Source of the DNA: Streptomyces sp. G44
GTDB taxonomy: Bacteria > Actinomycetota > Actinomycetes > Streptomycetales > Streptomycetaceae
Direction: 5' to 3'
Assembly (NCBI RefSeq): GCF_016905445.1
Contig: NZ_JAFEXF010000039.1
Coordinates: 1-45,074, forward strand
DNA length: 45,074 nt
Position numbers and translations under genes: made by a program. Under the pieces are notes generated by a model that made no database searches, had not been told where the DNA came from, and worked only from the letters and a program-made list of their open reading frames with translations. Positions within the stretch are counted from its first letter, which is position 1. Every line of letters starts with the position of its first letter. Positions 8,594-16,685 of the stretch are shown in pieces.

Positions 8594-9625
8594 GTGGCAG
8601 ATCAGGCACAGCAGGCGGAGCGGGCCGGTGGTCCGCCGGTCGCGGCCCTGGCGATGGGCGCGGACGTCGCGGCCCGGGTCTTCGCTCCCGACCTGCGTGA
8701 ACGGCTCGGCGCGTGCGTGGAGTTGGCGCCGGGTGCCTTGTCCGGGCCGCTCACCGATGCCGCGGCGCGGGCGGTGCTCGCCGACGTGGAGATCCTGGTC
8801 ACGGGGTGGGAGTGCCCGCCGCTTACCCCCGAGGTCCTGGCGTACGCGCCCCGGCTGCGGGCGGTGGTGCACGCGGCGGGGTCGGTCAAGCCGATGGTGA
8901 CGGAGGCGGTGTGGGAGCGGGGCGTCGTCGTCTCCTCGGCGGCGGACGCCAACGCGGGTCCCGTGGTGGCGTTCACGCTGGCGGCGGTCACGTTCGCGGC
9001 GAAGGGGGCGTTGCGGACGGCCGCGGGGTATGCGGCCGGGTGGCCGCCGTTCACCGGGCGCACCGGGGCCGACGCGTGCACCGTCGGCGTCATCGGGGCG
9101 TCCCGGATCGGGCGGCGGGTGATCGCCGGGCTGCGGGGGTCCGACGCGGGGTATCGCGTCCTGCTCACGGATCCCTATGTGACGCCCGCCGAGGCGCGGG
9201 CGCTGGGCGCGGAGCTGTGCCCGTTGCCGGAGCTGTGCGCGGGCAGCGGCATCGTCACCGTGCACGCGCCGCAGCTTCCGGAGACGCGGGGGCTCTTGAG
9301 CGAGGCCATGCTGGGACTGATCCCGGACGGCGGCTGCGTCATCAACACGGCGCGGGGGTCACTGGTCGACACGGAGGCGTTGGCGCGGGAGTGCGGGGCG
9401 GGGCGTCTCGACGCGTTCCTGGACGTCACGGATCCTGAGCCGCTGCCGGCGGGGCATGCGTTGCTGGGGCTGCGGAACGTCCTCGTCACGCCGCATATCG
9501 CGGGGGCGCAGGGGAGTGAGGTGCGGCGGCTCGGGGAGTACGCGGTGGCCGAGGTCGAGCGGTACGTGGCCGGGGAGGCGCTGTGGGGGCGGCTGCGGCG
9601 GGAGGAGCTGGGGCGGCTGGCGTGA
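8594..9625 (+). CDS. D-isomer-specific 2-hydroxyacid dehydrogenase
   Basis: 343 residues starting with GTG at 8594 (GAGGGA upstream). The nucleotide-binding loop is GVIGASRIGRRVIAGL (about 158-173), a GxGxxG variant in which the second Gly is Ser (GASRIG). The catalytic trio of the family is present in order: Arg in NTARGSLVD, Glu in DVTDPEPLP, and His in TPHIAG. The enzyme should interconvert a 2-keto acid and a D-2-hydroxy acid with NAD(P)H in the cytosol. The gene diverges from the sugar transporter and shares its putative operator, so a role in handling a sugar-acid or keto-acid product of the imported carbohydrate is likely (inference). No other catabolic gene of such a pathway is adjacent. 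Confidence 0.88.
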   Translation: MADQAQQAERAGGPPVAALAMGADVAARVFAPDLRERLGACVELAPGALSGPLTDAAARAVLADVEILVTGWECPPLTPEVLAYAPRLRAVVHAAGSVKPMVTEAVWERGVVVSSAADANAGPVVAFTLAAVTFAAKGALRTAAGYAAGWPPFTGRTGADACTVGVIGASRIGRRVIAGLRGSDAGYRVLLTDPYVTPAEARALGAELCPLPELCAGSGIVTVHAPQLPETRGLLSEAMLGLIPDGGCVINTARGSLVDTEALARECGAGRLDAFLDVTDPEPLPAGHALLGLRNVLVTPHIAGAQGSEVRRLGEYAVAEVERYVAGEALWGRLRREELGRLA

Positions 9626-9658
9626 CGTCCCTCGGCGGGGGCCGGGGGGGGCGAAGTG

Positions 9659-9843
9659 ACCCCTGAACGCCGCCGGGCGCCCCGCAAGGACATCCCCCAC
9701 CCACCCGCCCGTCAAGCGGCGGTGCTGCGGTCCCGCACGCCAGCGGGCGCACCGCGCCCGGGCCTTGCCCCTGAACGCCGCCGGGCGCCCCGCAAGGACA
9801 TCCCCCACCACCCGCCCGTCAAGCGGCGGTGCTGCGGTCCCGT
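9659..9843. repeat. Direct repeat of about 75 bp, two copies, 111-bp period
   Basis: Bases 9661-9733 recur almost exactly at 9772-9843; the copies differ chiefly by one extra base in the CCCACC tract. Shared blocks include GAACGCCGCCGGGCGCC, GCAAGGACATCCCCCAC and GTCAAGCGGCGGTGCTGCGG. Short fragments of this type are common between genes in Streptomyces (from memory). Confidence 0.8.
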
Positions 9844-9909
9844 AGGGCGGGGCGGCGTTGGCGCGGTGGCGCACCGGTCCGCAGCGGTGAGCGAGACCCG
9901 AGGGGACGT

Positions 9910-10001
9910 GGCGGTATGTCCGCCCGGAGCACAGTGGCACGACGCGGGGTCCCGAAGCGGCGAGGCGCCGACGCCAAGATGGCGAGGACGGACATACCGC
10001 C
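9910..10001. repeat. Inverted repeat, 12-bp arms, 68-nt loop
   Basis: GGCGGTATGTCC at 9910-9921 is the exact reverse complement of GGACATACCGCC at 9990-10001. The enclosed segment contains further GC-rich local pairing. It could fold as one extended structure or be the ends of a small palindromic intergenic element. No gene is inside. Confidence 0.7.
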
Positions 10002-10381
10002 GCGGCCCCGCCCCCCGACGAACGGAAGACGCGACCAGAACGCAGCCGGTCCGGGAAACGAGCCCGGACCCCCCACGAACAGAAGCCGCGACCGCCGCCC
10101 CCGGACGAGCCGAGCCAGCAGACGCACGCCGCGCCCTCCGACGATCCGAGCCGACAGGCAAACCCGCACCGCCCCCCCCCGACGACCCGAGCCGGCAGAC
10201 GCGCCCCACCCCCCTCCAGTGAGCCATGGCGGCGGTGGTACCCCCGCCGCCGTTACAGCGCGGCCCATCAGCAGGCACTATGGGCACAGAGCGGCACGCG
10301 CCACGGACCCGCAACGCGTTCGAAACCGCGTGGTGGGATGCTCGTGTGCCCGACGTGTCACATGGCGCGGGAGCAGGCGGC

Positions 10382-10416
10382 CTGACCAGCAAGGATGGTC
10401 TGACCAGCAAGGATGG
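10382..10416. repeat. Tandem 18-bp repeat in the glnA2 leader
   Basis: CTGACCAGCAAGGATGG occurs at 10382-10398 and 10400-10416, a perfect two-copy tandem with an 18-bp period ending 14 bases before the glnA2 start. It could be a duplicated operator or part of a leader structure; nothing proves either. Confidence 0.7.
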
Positions 10417-10429
10417 GTGGAATCGGAAG

Positions 10430-11791
10430 ATGGACAAGCAGCAGGAATTCGTGCTCCGTACGCTGGAGGAGCGCGACATCCGGTTCGTACGCCTGTGGTT
10501 CACGGACGTCCTCGGCTTCCTGAAGTCGGTGGCCGTGGCCCCGGCCGAGCTGGAGCAGGCCTTCGACGAGGGCATCGGCTTCGACGGCTCGGCGATCGAA
10601 GGATTCGCCCGCGTGTACGAGTCGGACATGATCGCCAAGCCGGACCCGTCGACGTTCCAGGTGCTGCCCTGGCGCGCGGAAGCCCCCGGCACCGCCCGCA
10701 TGTTCTGCGACATCCTGATGCCGGACGGCTCCCCGTCCTTCGCGGACCCGCGCTACGTGCTGAAGCGCGCCCTCGCCAAGACCTCCGACCTCGGCTTCAC
10801 CTTCTACACCCACCCCGAGATCGAGTTCTTCCTCCTGAAGGACAAGCCGCTGGACGGCTCGCGGCCGACGCCCGCCGACAACTCCGGCTACTTCGACCAC
10901 ACCCCGCAGAACGTGGGCATGGACTTCCGCCGCCAGGCCATCACGATGCTCGAATCGATGGGCATCTCGGTCGAGTTCAGCCACCACGAGGGCGCGCCGG
11001 GCCAGCAGGAGATCGACCTCCGGTACGCGGACGCGCTCTCCACGGCCGACAACATCATGACGTTCCGTCTGGTCATGAAGCAGGTCGCGCTGGAGCAGGG
11101 CGTCCAGGCGACCTTCATGCCGAAGCCGTTCTCCGAGCACCCCGGCAGCGGCATGCACACGCACCTGTCCCTCTTCGAGGGCGACCGCAACGCGTTCTAC
11201 GAGTCCGGCGCCGAATATCAGCTCTCCAAGGTCGGCCGCTCCTTCATCGCGGGCCTGCTGCGGCACGCCGCGGAGATCTCGGCGGTCACCAACCAGTGGG
11301 TGAACTCCTACAAGCGCATCTGGGGCGGCTCCGAGCGCACGGCGGGCGCGGGCGGCGAGGCACCCTCGTACATCTGCTGGGGCCACAACAACCGCTCCGC
11401 GCTGATCCGCGTGCCCATGTACAAGCCGGGCAAGACCGGCTCCGCGCGCGTCGAGGTCCGCTCGATCGACTCGGGCGCCAACCCCTACCTGACGTACGCG
11501 GTCCTGCTCGCCGCCGGGCTCAAGGGCATCGAGGAGGGCTACGAACTCCCGCCGGGCGCCGACGACGACGTATGGGCGCTCTCGGACGCCGAGCGCCGCG
11601 CGATGGGCATCGAGCCGCTCCCCCAGAACCTCGGCGAGGCGATCGCGCTCATGGAGAAGTCGGAGCTGGTCGCCGAGACGCTGGGCGAGCACGTGTACGA
11701 CTTCTTCCTCCGGAACAAGAAGCAGGAGTGGGAGGAGTACCGCAGCGAGGTCACGGCGTTCGAACTGCGGAAGAACCTGCCGGTGCTGTGA
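10430..11791 (+). CDS. glnA2: Glutamine synthetase-like enzyme, GlnA2 type
   Basis: 453 residues from the ATG at 10430, the length of S. coelicolor GlnA2, which it matches closely from memory; upstream in-frame extension is leader DNA. GS-I metal and substrate residues are present: Glu130 and Glu132 (HPEIEF), Glu187 and Glu194 (SHHEGAPGQQEID), His in PGSGMHTHLSL, and RVEVRSID near 340. The loop HTHLS differs from HVHQS of true glutamine synthetase. GlnA2 is reported to act mainly on polyamines as a gamma-glutamylpolyamine ligase rather than to make glutamine (from memory). A GYELPPG motif near 371 resembles the adenylylation loop, but it is not known here whether GlnE acts on it. A 6-bp-stem hairpin follows the stop. 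Confidence 0.92.
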   Translation: MDKQQEFVLRTLEERDIRFVRLWFTDVLGFLKSVAVAPAELEQAFDEGIGFDGSAIEGFARVYESDMIAKPDPSTFQVLPWRAEAPGTARMFCDILMPDGSPSFADPRYVLKRALAKTSDLGFTFYTHPEIEFFLLKDKPLDGSRPTPADNSGYFDHTPQNVGMDFRRQAITMLESMGISVEFSHHEGAPGQQEIDLRYADALSTADNIMTFRLVMKQVALEQGVQATFMPKPFSEHPGSGMHTHLSLFEGDRNAFYESGAEYQLSKVGRSFIAGLLRHAAEISAVTNQWVNSYKRIWGGSERTAGAGGEAPSYICWGHNNRSALIRVPMYKPGKTGSARVEVRSIDSGANPYLTYAVLLAAGLKGIEEGYELPPGADDDVWALSDAERRAMGIEPLPQNLGEAIALMEKSELVAETLGEHVYDFFLRNKKQEWEEYRSEVTAFELRKNLPVL

Positions 11792-11796
11792 GGGAG

Positions 11797-11812
11797 GGCC
11801 GGACCACCGGCC
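11797..11812 (+). terminator. Hairpin after glnA2
   Basis: GGCCGG, loop ACCA, CCGGCC forms a perfect 6-bp stem five bases after the glnA2 stop. No T-run follows. It may reduce read-through into the next gene, which has its own strong ribosome site 66 bp further on. Confidence 0.45.
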
Positions 11813-11877
11813 TACCCGAAAGGGTGACGATATGACAAAGTCGCGTGCCCGGCTTCCGGCTTCCGGAGGATGGGCGC

Positions 11878-13062
11878 GTGACAGACCTGAGCGGCACCGG
11901 CCGCGCTGTGACGGGTGCTTATAGCGCGGCCAGGTTCGGCGCCAGGACGTGGACGCAACGCCAGTGGTTCAAGTATCTGCTGTACAAGTCGGTCCTTCAG
12001 GCGTTGATGGTCGAGCGTCCGGATGTCGAGAACCAGCGGGTCCGGGAAGCCGCGCACAAACTGTGCCGGCTTCTCAGGAAAACCCCGGTCCCGATGGAGC
12101 GTGACGGCTTCACCGCAGGCCTCGGCCGTTTCTGGAGACGCATCCTGACATGGGGGATGAGGTATCCCGACTTCCGGGGACCGCTCCGGGATTCCTTCCA
12201 GACGAGACTGCGTGACTGGGCGAGGACGGCGGCCCGGAGCGACGCAGGAATGGCGGCATTGGAGCACGCGCAGTTCCCCGGGGGGAGAGATCCCGCGGAG
12301 GCGTTCGCGAGAAGCTTCCAGCAGGCCACCGCGACCGTGCTCAACGACGCGTCCGGGCCGCTGTCGGACGCGCAGAACCATGCGCGTGACGCGATGCTGC
12401 ACCACATCGACGTCGGTCTGACCGAAGCGCAGATCCAGGCGAAGCTCCACAACAGAAGCGCGGGTCTGCGCAGTGCCACGGCCGGAGCCGCGGGCGCGAC
12501 ACTGAGCGCCCTCGGGTTCCACAACGACTGGTACGAAACGCTGGGCCTCGCCATGGCGGGTTCCGGTGCTTCCCTGGCCCTCGATTACGGCGTGGCCACG
12601 GCTCGGCACAGTACGCGGAAAATGATCGCGGCCCGCCGCCAGGCTCTCACCTTTCTGCTCTGGATGCTCAAGGTGCTGACCGGCACGAGGGGGCTGGAAT
12701 TTCCGGAGAGGGAGATGGCGGAAGACTGGGGGGACTACCTGACCAGGGGCCTGAACGGACTCGTGAGGGAAGATGCCGAGAACGTGATCATGATGCTGCG
12801 GGAGCACGGCATGGATGACCGTCTGAGCAAATTGATCGAGACGTCCGAAAGGGCGAAGGACGAAGACCTGGACAGCCTTCTGACGGATTTCGAGACGGCC
12901 CTCTACTATCCCGAGACGGAAGACCTTCCCAACGCGGTCCGCAACCTGCTTTTCCTCCTCAGAGGTGTCTCTTTGCGGAGCGGGAACTTCTCTCGGCCGG
13001 AGATCGGCCCGACTGGAGAGCCGCCGCCCGGCCTCCCGCCGGCCTCGGGGGGCTACGGATAG
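11878..13062 (+). CDS. Protein of unknown function with atypical codon use (possibly membrane-associated)
   Basis: 394 residues from GTG at 11878, with a textbook GGAGGA seven bases upstream. I do not recognise the family. The N-terminal 190 residues are charged and mostly helical, with many Arg and Trp (FGARTWTQRQWFKYLLYKSV). Residues about 199-240 are Ala/Gly-rich and hydrophobic (SATAGAAGATLSALGF, then LGLAMAGSGASLALDYGVA). A further hydrophobic patch follows at about 256-268, suggesting two or three membrane or hairpin helices. An acidic helical C-terminal part (280-365) and a Pro/Gly-rich tail end the protein. About one codon in five of the first hundred ends in A or T, and AGG, AGA, AAA and TAT occur, unlike glnA2 or glnE. 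This suggests recent acquisition. Its stop codon lies in a strong terminator stem. Confidence 0.8.
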   Translation: MTDLSGTGRAVTGAYSAARFGARTWTQRQWFKYLLYKSVLQALMVERPDVENQRVREAAHKLCRLLRKTPVPMERDGFTAGLGRFWRRILTWGMRYPDFRGPLRDSFQTRLRDWARTAARSDAGMAALEHAQFPGGRDPAEAFARSFQQATATVLNDASGPLSDAQNHARDAMLHHIDVGLTEAQIQAKLHNRSAGLRSATAGAAGATLSALGFHNDWYETLGLAMAGSGASLALDYGVATARHSTRKMIAARRQALTFLLWMLKVLTGTRGLEFPEREMAEDWGDYLTRGLNGLVREDAENVIMMLREHGMDDRLSKLIETSERAKDEDLDSLLTDFETALYYPETEDLPNAVRNLLFLLRGVSLRSGNFSRPEIGPTGEPPPGLPPASGGYG

Positions 13063-13074
13063 CCCCCCGAGGCC
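13041..13074. terminator. Strong bidirectional terminator hairpin overlapping the stop of the unknown gene
   Basis: GGCCTCGGGGGGCTA at 13041-13055, loop CGGA, and its exact complement at 13060-13074 make a 15-bp perfect stem. The TAG stop of the upstream gene (13060-13062) is part of the right arm. It sits between two convergent genes and can serve both. Confidence 0.8.
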
Positions 13075-13091
13075 TCTTGGGGCGCCGCTCC

Positions 13092-13526
13092 CTACGGCGC
13101 GCCGACGATCGCCTCCCGCAGCGGCGTGGCCGCGCGCACCCGGTACTCCTGGATCGCCCAGCCGTTGCCGTCCGGGTCCGTGAAGTACATGAACGTGCCG
13201 CCGTCCTGCGGCGCGTGCTGCACCGGCTCCGTGACGTCCAGGCCGCGCGCGGTCAGCTCCGCGTGGGCGGCCTTCGCGTCGGCCACGCACAGCTGGAGGC
13301 CCTGGTAGGAGCCCGGAGCCGGCGCCGGGCCGTCCATCGTGTCCCAGAGGGTGTCGGAGAGCGCGATGGAGCAGCCCGAACCGGGCGGCGTCAGCTGGAC
13401 GATGCGCAGGCCCGGCATCACCTCGGCGTCGATGTCGACGTGGAAGCCGAGCTTGTCGCGGTAGAAGTCTCTGGACCGGTCGATGTCGCTCACCGGCAGG
13501 GGGATCACTTCGAGCGTGTATTCCAT
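13092..13526 (-). CDS. VOC (glyoxalase/bleomycin-resistance-like) family protein
   Basis: 144 residues from ATG at 13524-13526. It has the two-module betaalphabetabetabeta look of the vicinal oxygen chelate family: an N-terminal half with VSDIDRSRDFYRDKLGF (about 13-29) and a C-terminal half with VADAKAAHAELTARGLDV (about 81-98) and the end motif YFTDPDGNGWAIQEY. Such proteins bind a metal and act on oxygen-bearing substrates (glyoxalases, dioxygenases, fosfomycin or bleomycin resistance). The exact reaction cannot be told. It is convergent with the unknown gene and divergent from glnE (99 bp apart). As I recall, a VOC gene commonly sits between glnE and glnA2 in Streptomyces, so it belongs to the core locus. 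Confidence 0.85.
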   Translation of the reverse strand: MEYTLEVIPLPVSDIDRSRDFYRDKLGFHVDIDAEVMPGLRIVQLTPPGSGCSIALSDTLWDTMDGPAPAPGSYQGLQLCVADAKAAHAELTARGLDVTEPVQHAPQDGGTFMYFTDPDGNGWAIQEYRVRAATPLREAIVGAP

Positions 13527-13625
13527 GCCCGGCAGTACATCAGGCGCGGCGGGCCCACGGGGGCGGAACGCGGCGGAGAGGCCGTAGGCTCGGGCCCAGG
13601 AGTGATCGAACGGAGGCGCGAGACC

Positions 13626-16600
13626 ATGACGCTGCCGCAAGGCCGCAGAAGCAGTACGTTCACGCGGCTGCTGCGGCACGGTTTCACCGACCCGTCCGCC
13701 GCGGAGCGGCTCCTTGACGCCCCGGAGCTGACCGCCGTCCGCTCCGACCCGCTGCTCCTGGACGCGCTGAGCGCCACCGCCGACCCCGACCTGGCGCTGT
13801 TCGGGCTCGTCCGTCTCGTGGAGGCGCAGGAGGACGAGGCCGGACGGCGCGAACTGCTCGACACCCTCGTCACCGCCAAGCCGCTGCGCGACCGCCTGCT
13901 CGGGGTGATGGGCGCCTCCGAGGCGCTCGCCGACCACCTCGCCCGCCACCCCCGCGACTGGCGGGCCCTCGCCACGTACGAGTCGGCCGACCTGCACCCC
14001 GGCGTGGCGGACTTCGAGCGGGGCCTCGCCGACGCCACCGACCCGGTGTCGCTGCGCGTCGCCTACCGCCGCTGCCTGCTGGCCATCGCGGCCCGCGACG
14101 TGTGCGGCACCACCGATGTCGCCGAGGTGGCGTCCGAGCTGGCGGACCTCGCGACGGCGACGCTGCGCGCGGCGCTCGCCATGGCCCGCGCGGCGGCCCC
14201 CGGCGACGCCGCGCAGTGCAGGCTCGCGGTCATCGCCATGGGCAAGTGCGGCGGCCACGAGCTGAACTACGTCTCCGACGTCGACGTCATCTTCGTCGCC
14301 GAGCCCACTGAAGGCGGGGCGAGCGCGGCGGGCGCCGACGAGGGCAAGGCGCTGCGCGCCGCGACCCGGCTCGCCTCGCACATGATGCGGATCTGCTCCG
14401 AGACGAACGTCGAGGGCACCATCTGGCCCGTCGACGCCAACCTCCGCCCCGAGGGCAGGAACGGCCCGCTGGTGCGGACCCTCTCCAGCCACCTCGCCTA
14501 CTACCAGCGCTGGGCGAAGACATGGGAGTTCCAGGCGCTGCTCAAGGCCCGCCCCGTCGCGGGCGACCTGGCGCTCGGCGAGGAGTACGTCGCCACGCTC
14601 GCACCGTTGGTCTGGCATGCCGCCGAGCGCGAGAACTTCGTGGCCGACGTGCAGAAGATGCGCCGCAGGGTCGTCGAGAACATCCCGGCGGGGGAGGTGG
14701 AACGGGAGCTGAAGCTCGGGCCCGGCGGACTGCGGGATGTCGAGTTCGCCGTCCAGATGCTCCAGCTGGTGCACGGGCGCAGCGACGCCTCGATCCGCAG
14801 CGGGTCCACGCTCGCCGCCCTGGACGCGCTCGGCGCGGGCGGCTACGTCGGCCGGGTGGACGCCGCCCAGCTCGACGACGCGTACCGCTTCCTGCGCTCC
14901 CTGGAACACCGCATCCAGCTGTACAAGCTGCGCCGCACGCATCTGGTGCCCGAGGACGACGCGGACCTGCGGCGCATCGGCCGCTCCCTGGGGATGCGCA
15001 CGGAGCCGATCACCGAGCTGCACCGCGCGTGGAAGCGGCACACCTCCGTCGTACGCCGCCTGCACGAGAAGCTGTTCTACCGCCCGCTGCTCGACGCGGT
15101 CGCCCAACTCGCGCCCGGCGAGGCCAGGCTGAGCACGGAGGCGGCCCGCGAACGGCTCGTCGCGCTCGGCTACGCGGATCCGAGCGGCGCCCTGCGCCAC
15201 CTGGAGGCGCTCGCCTCGGGCGTCTCCCGCAAGGCGGCCATCCAGCGCACGCTGCTGCCCGTCCTCCTCGGCTGGTTCGCGGACTCCGCGGACCCCGACG
15301 CGGGCCTGCTCAACTTCCGCCAGGTCTCCGACGCGCTCGGCAAGACCCCCTGGTACCTGCGGCTGCTGCGCGACGAGGGGGCCGCGGCGGAGAACCTCGC
15401 CCGGGTCCTCTCCGCCGGCCGCCTCGCCCCCGACCTGCTCCTGCGCGCCCCCGAGGCGGTCGCCCTCCTCGGCGACGAGCGCGGTCTCGTGCCGCGCGGC
15501 CGCGCCCACCTGGAACAGGAGATCCTGGCGGCGGTGCGCCGCGCGGACGGCGCCGAGCAGGCCGTGACGGCGGCGCGCGGGGTGCGCCGCCGCGAGCTGT
15601 TCCGCACCGCCGCGGGGGACATCATCGGCTCGTACGGCACGGAGGACAGCCCCGCCGAGGCCGACCCCGGCGCGCTGGTGGACCGGGTGGGCGACGCGAT
15701 CTCCGACCTGACCGCCGCCACCATCGCGGGCACGCTGCGCGCGGTGGTCCGCGACGGCTGGGGCGACACGCTCCCGACCCGGTTCGCGGTCATCGGCATG
15801 GGCCGCTTCGGCGGCCACGAGCTGGCCTACGGCTCGGACGCGGACGTCCTGTTCGTGCACGAGCCGCGCGAGGGCGCCGACGAGCAGGAGGCGGCGAAGG
15901 CGGCGGCGAAGGTGGTCTCCGAGATGCGCCGCCTGCTCCAACTGCCCTCCGCCGACCCGCCGTTGGTGGTCGACGCCGACCTGCGCCCGGAGGGCAGGAG
16001 CGGCCCGCTGGTGCGCACGCTGGGCTCGTACGAGGCCTACTACCGCCGCTGGTCCCTCGTATGGGAGTCCCAGGCGCTGCTGCGCGCCGAACCGGTCGCG
16101 GGCGACGAGGAGCTGGGCCGCGCCTTCATCGACCTGATCTCCCCGCTGCGCTACCCCGCGGAGGGCCTCGGCGAGGACGCGGTCCGCGAGATCCGCCGCC
16201 TGAAGGCCCGCATGGAGGCGGAGCGGATGCCGCGTGGCGCCGACCCGACGCTCCACACCAAGCTGGGCCGCGGCGGCCTCTCCGACGTCGAATGGACCGT
16301 CCAGCTCCTCCAGTTGCGGCACGGCTGGGCCGAGCCCGGCCTGCGCACGACCCGCACCCGCGAGGCCCTGGCCGCCGCCTGCGCCGCGGGCCTGATCCCG
16401 GCCCAGGACGCGGCGACCCTGGACGAGGCCTGGGTCCTCGCGACGCGCGTACGCAACGCGGTGATGCTGGTACGCGGCAGGGCGGGCGACACGTTTCCCT
16501 CCGGGGGGCGTGAACTGGCGGCGGTGGGCCGGTACCTGGGCTACGACGCGGGCCACGTCGGCGACATGCTGGACGACTACCGGCGGATCACGCGCCGGGC

Positions 16601-16637
16601 GCGGGCGGTGGTGGAGGAGCGGTTCTACGGGGCGTAG
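13626..16637 (+). CDS. glnE: Bifunctional glutamine synthetase adenylyltransferase/deadenylyltransferase
   Basis: 1003 residues from ATG at 13626 (GGAGG upstream), the normal length for actinobacterial GlnE. Two nucleotidyltransferase domains are plain. The N-terminal one carries GKCGGHELNYVSDVDVIFV near residues 206-224 and should remove AMP. The C-terminal one carries GRFGGHELAYGSDADVLFV near 727-745 and should add AMP. Each has the G-G-H-E-L-x-Y-x-S-D-x-D metal-binding signature. RPEGRNGPLVRTL and RPEGRSGPLVRTL are paired repeats of the same fold. A helical linker joins the domains. The enzyme tunes glutamine synthetase I to nitrogen supply in the cytosol. It is monocistronic, with a terminator hairpin following. 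Confidence 0.96.
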   Translation: MTLPQGRRSSTFTRLLRHGFTDPSAAERLLDAPELTAVRSDPLLLDALSATADPDLALFGLVRLVEAQEDEAGRRELLDTLVTAKPLRDRLLGVMGASEALADHLARHPRDWRALATYESADLHPGVADFERGLADATDPVSLRVAYRRCLLAIAARDVCGTTDVAEVASELADLATATLRAALAMARAAAPGDAAQCRLAVIAMGKCGGHELNYVSDVDVIFVAEPTEGGASAAGADEGKALRAATRLASHMMRICSETNVEGTIWPVDANLRPEGRNGPLVRTLSSHLAYYQRWAKTWEFQALLKARPVAGDLALGEEYVATLAPLVWHAAERENFVADVQKMRRRVVENIPAGEVERELKLGPGGLRDVEFAVQMLQLVHGRSDASIRSGSTLAALDALGAGGYVGRVDAAQLDDAYRFLRSLEHRIQLYKLRRTHLVPEDDADLRRIGRSLGMRTEPITELHRAWKRHTSVVRRLHEKLFYRPLLDAVAQLAPGEARLSTEAARERLVALGYADPSGALRHLEALASGVSRKAAIQRTLLPVLLGWFADSADPDAGLLNFRQVSDALGKTPWYLRLLRDEGAAAENLARVLSAGRLAPDLLLRAPEAVALLGDERGLVPRGRAHLEQEILAAVRRADGAEQAVTAARGVRRRELFRTAAGDIIGSYGTEDSPAEADPGALVDRVGDAISDLTAATIAGTLRAVVRDGWGDTLPTRFAVIGMGRFGGHELAYGSDADVLFVHEPREGADEQEAAKAAAKVVSEMRRLLQLPSADPPLVVDADLRPEGRSGPLVRTLGSYEAYYRRWSLVWESQALLRAEPVAGDEELGRAFIDLISPLRYPAEGLGEDAVREIRRLKARMEAERMPRGADPTLHTKLGRGGLSDVEWTVQLLQLRHGWAEPGLRTTRTREALAAACAAGLIPAQDAATLDEAWVLATRVRNAVMLVRGRAGDTFPSGGRELAAVGRYLGYDAGHVGDMLDDYRRITRRARAVVEERFYGA

Positions 16638-16655
16638 GGCGGGTGTGCGTCAGCT

Positions 16656-16685
16656 CGGGGACCGGGCCGCCCTTGCCGGTCCCCG
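16656..16685 (+). terminator. Terminator hairpin after glnE
   Basis: CGGGGACCGG (16656-16665) pairs with CCGGTCCCCG (16676-16685) across a 10-nt loop, a perfect 10-bp stem starting 19 bases after the glnE stop. Confidence 0.7.

Larger units (their letters stand above)
9626..10429. other. Gene-free repeat-rich spacer upstream of glnA2
   Basis: No convincing gene lies in these 804 bases. Open frames on either strand are Arg/Pro-rich, lack ribosome sites and cross repeats. The spacer holds a 75-bp direct repeat (9659-9843), an inverted repeat with 12-bp arms (9910-10001), a run of degenerate 30-40-bp units rich in GACGA and CCGAGCC (about 10010-10200) with a C9 run at 10172-10180, and an 18-bp tandem repeat (10382-10416) just before glnA2. 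The glnA2 promoter must lie near its right end; no clear -35/-10 pair stands out. Confidence 0.6.

Noticed and set aside
9659..10200. CRISPR-like look of repeated blocks
   Set aside because: Repeats are too long and too few, spacers are not uniform and no cas gene is present.
9712..10713. Minus-strand frames (149 to 333 codons) in the spacer before glnA2
   Set aside because: They run through direct and inverted repeats and into the glnA2 coding region, with Arg/Gly-rich products and no ribosome sites.
13092..16556. 1154-codon minus-strand frame covering glnE
   Set aside because: Only its last 145 codons (the VOC gene) are real; the rest is antisense to glnE.
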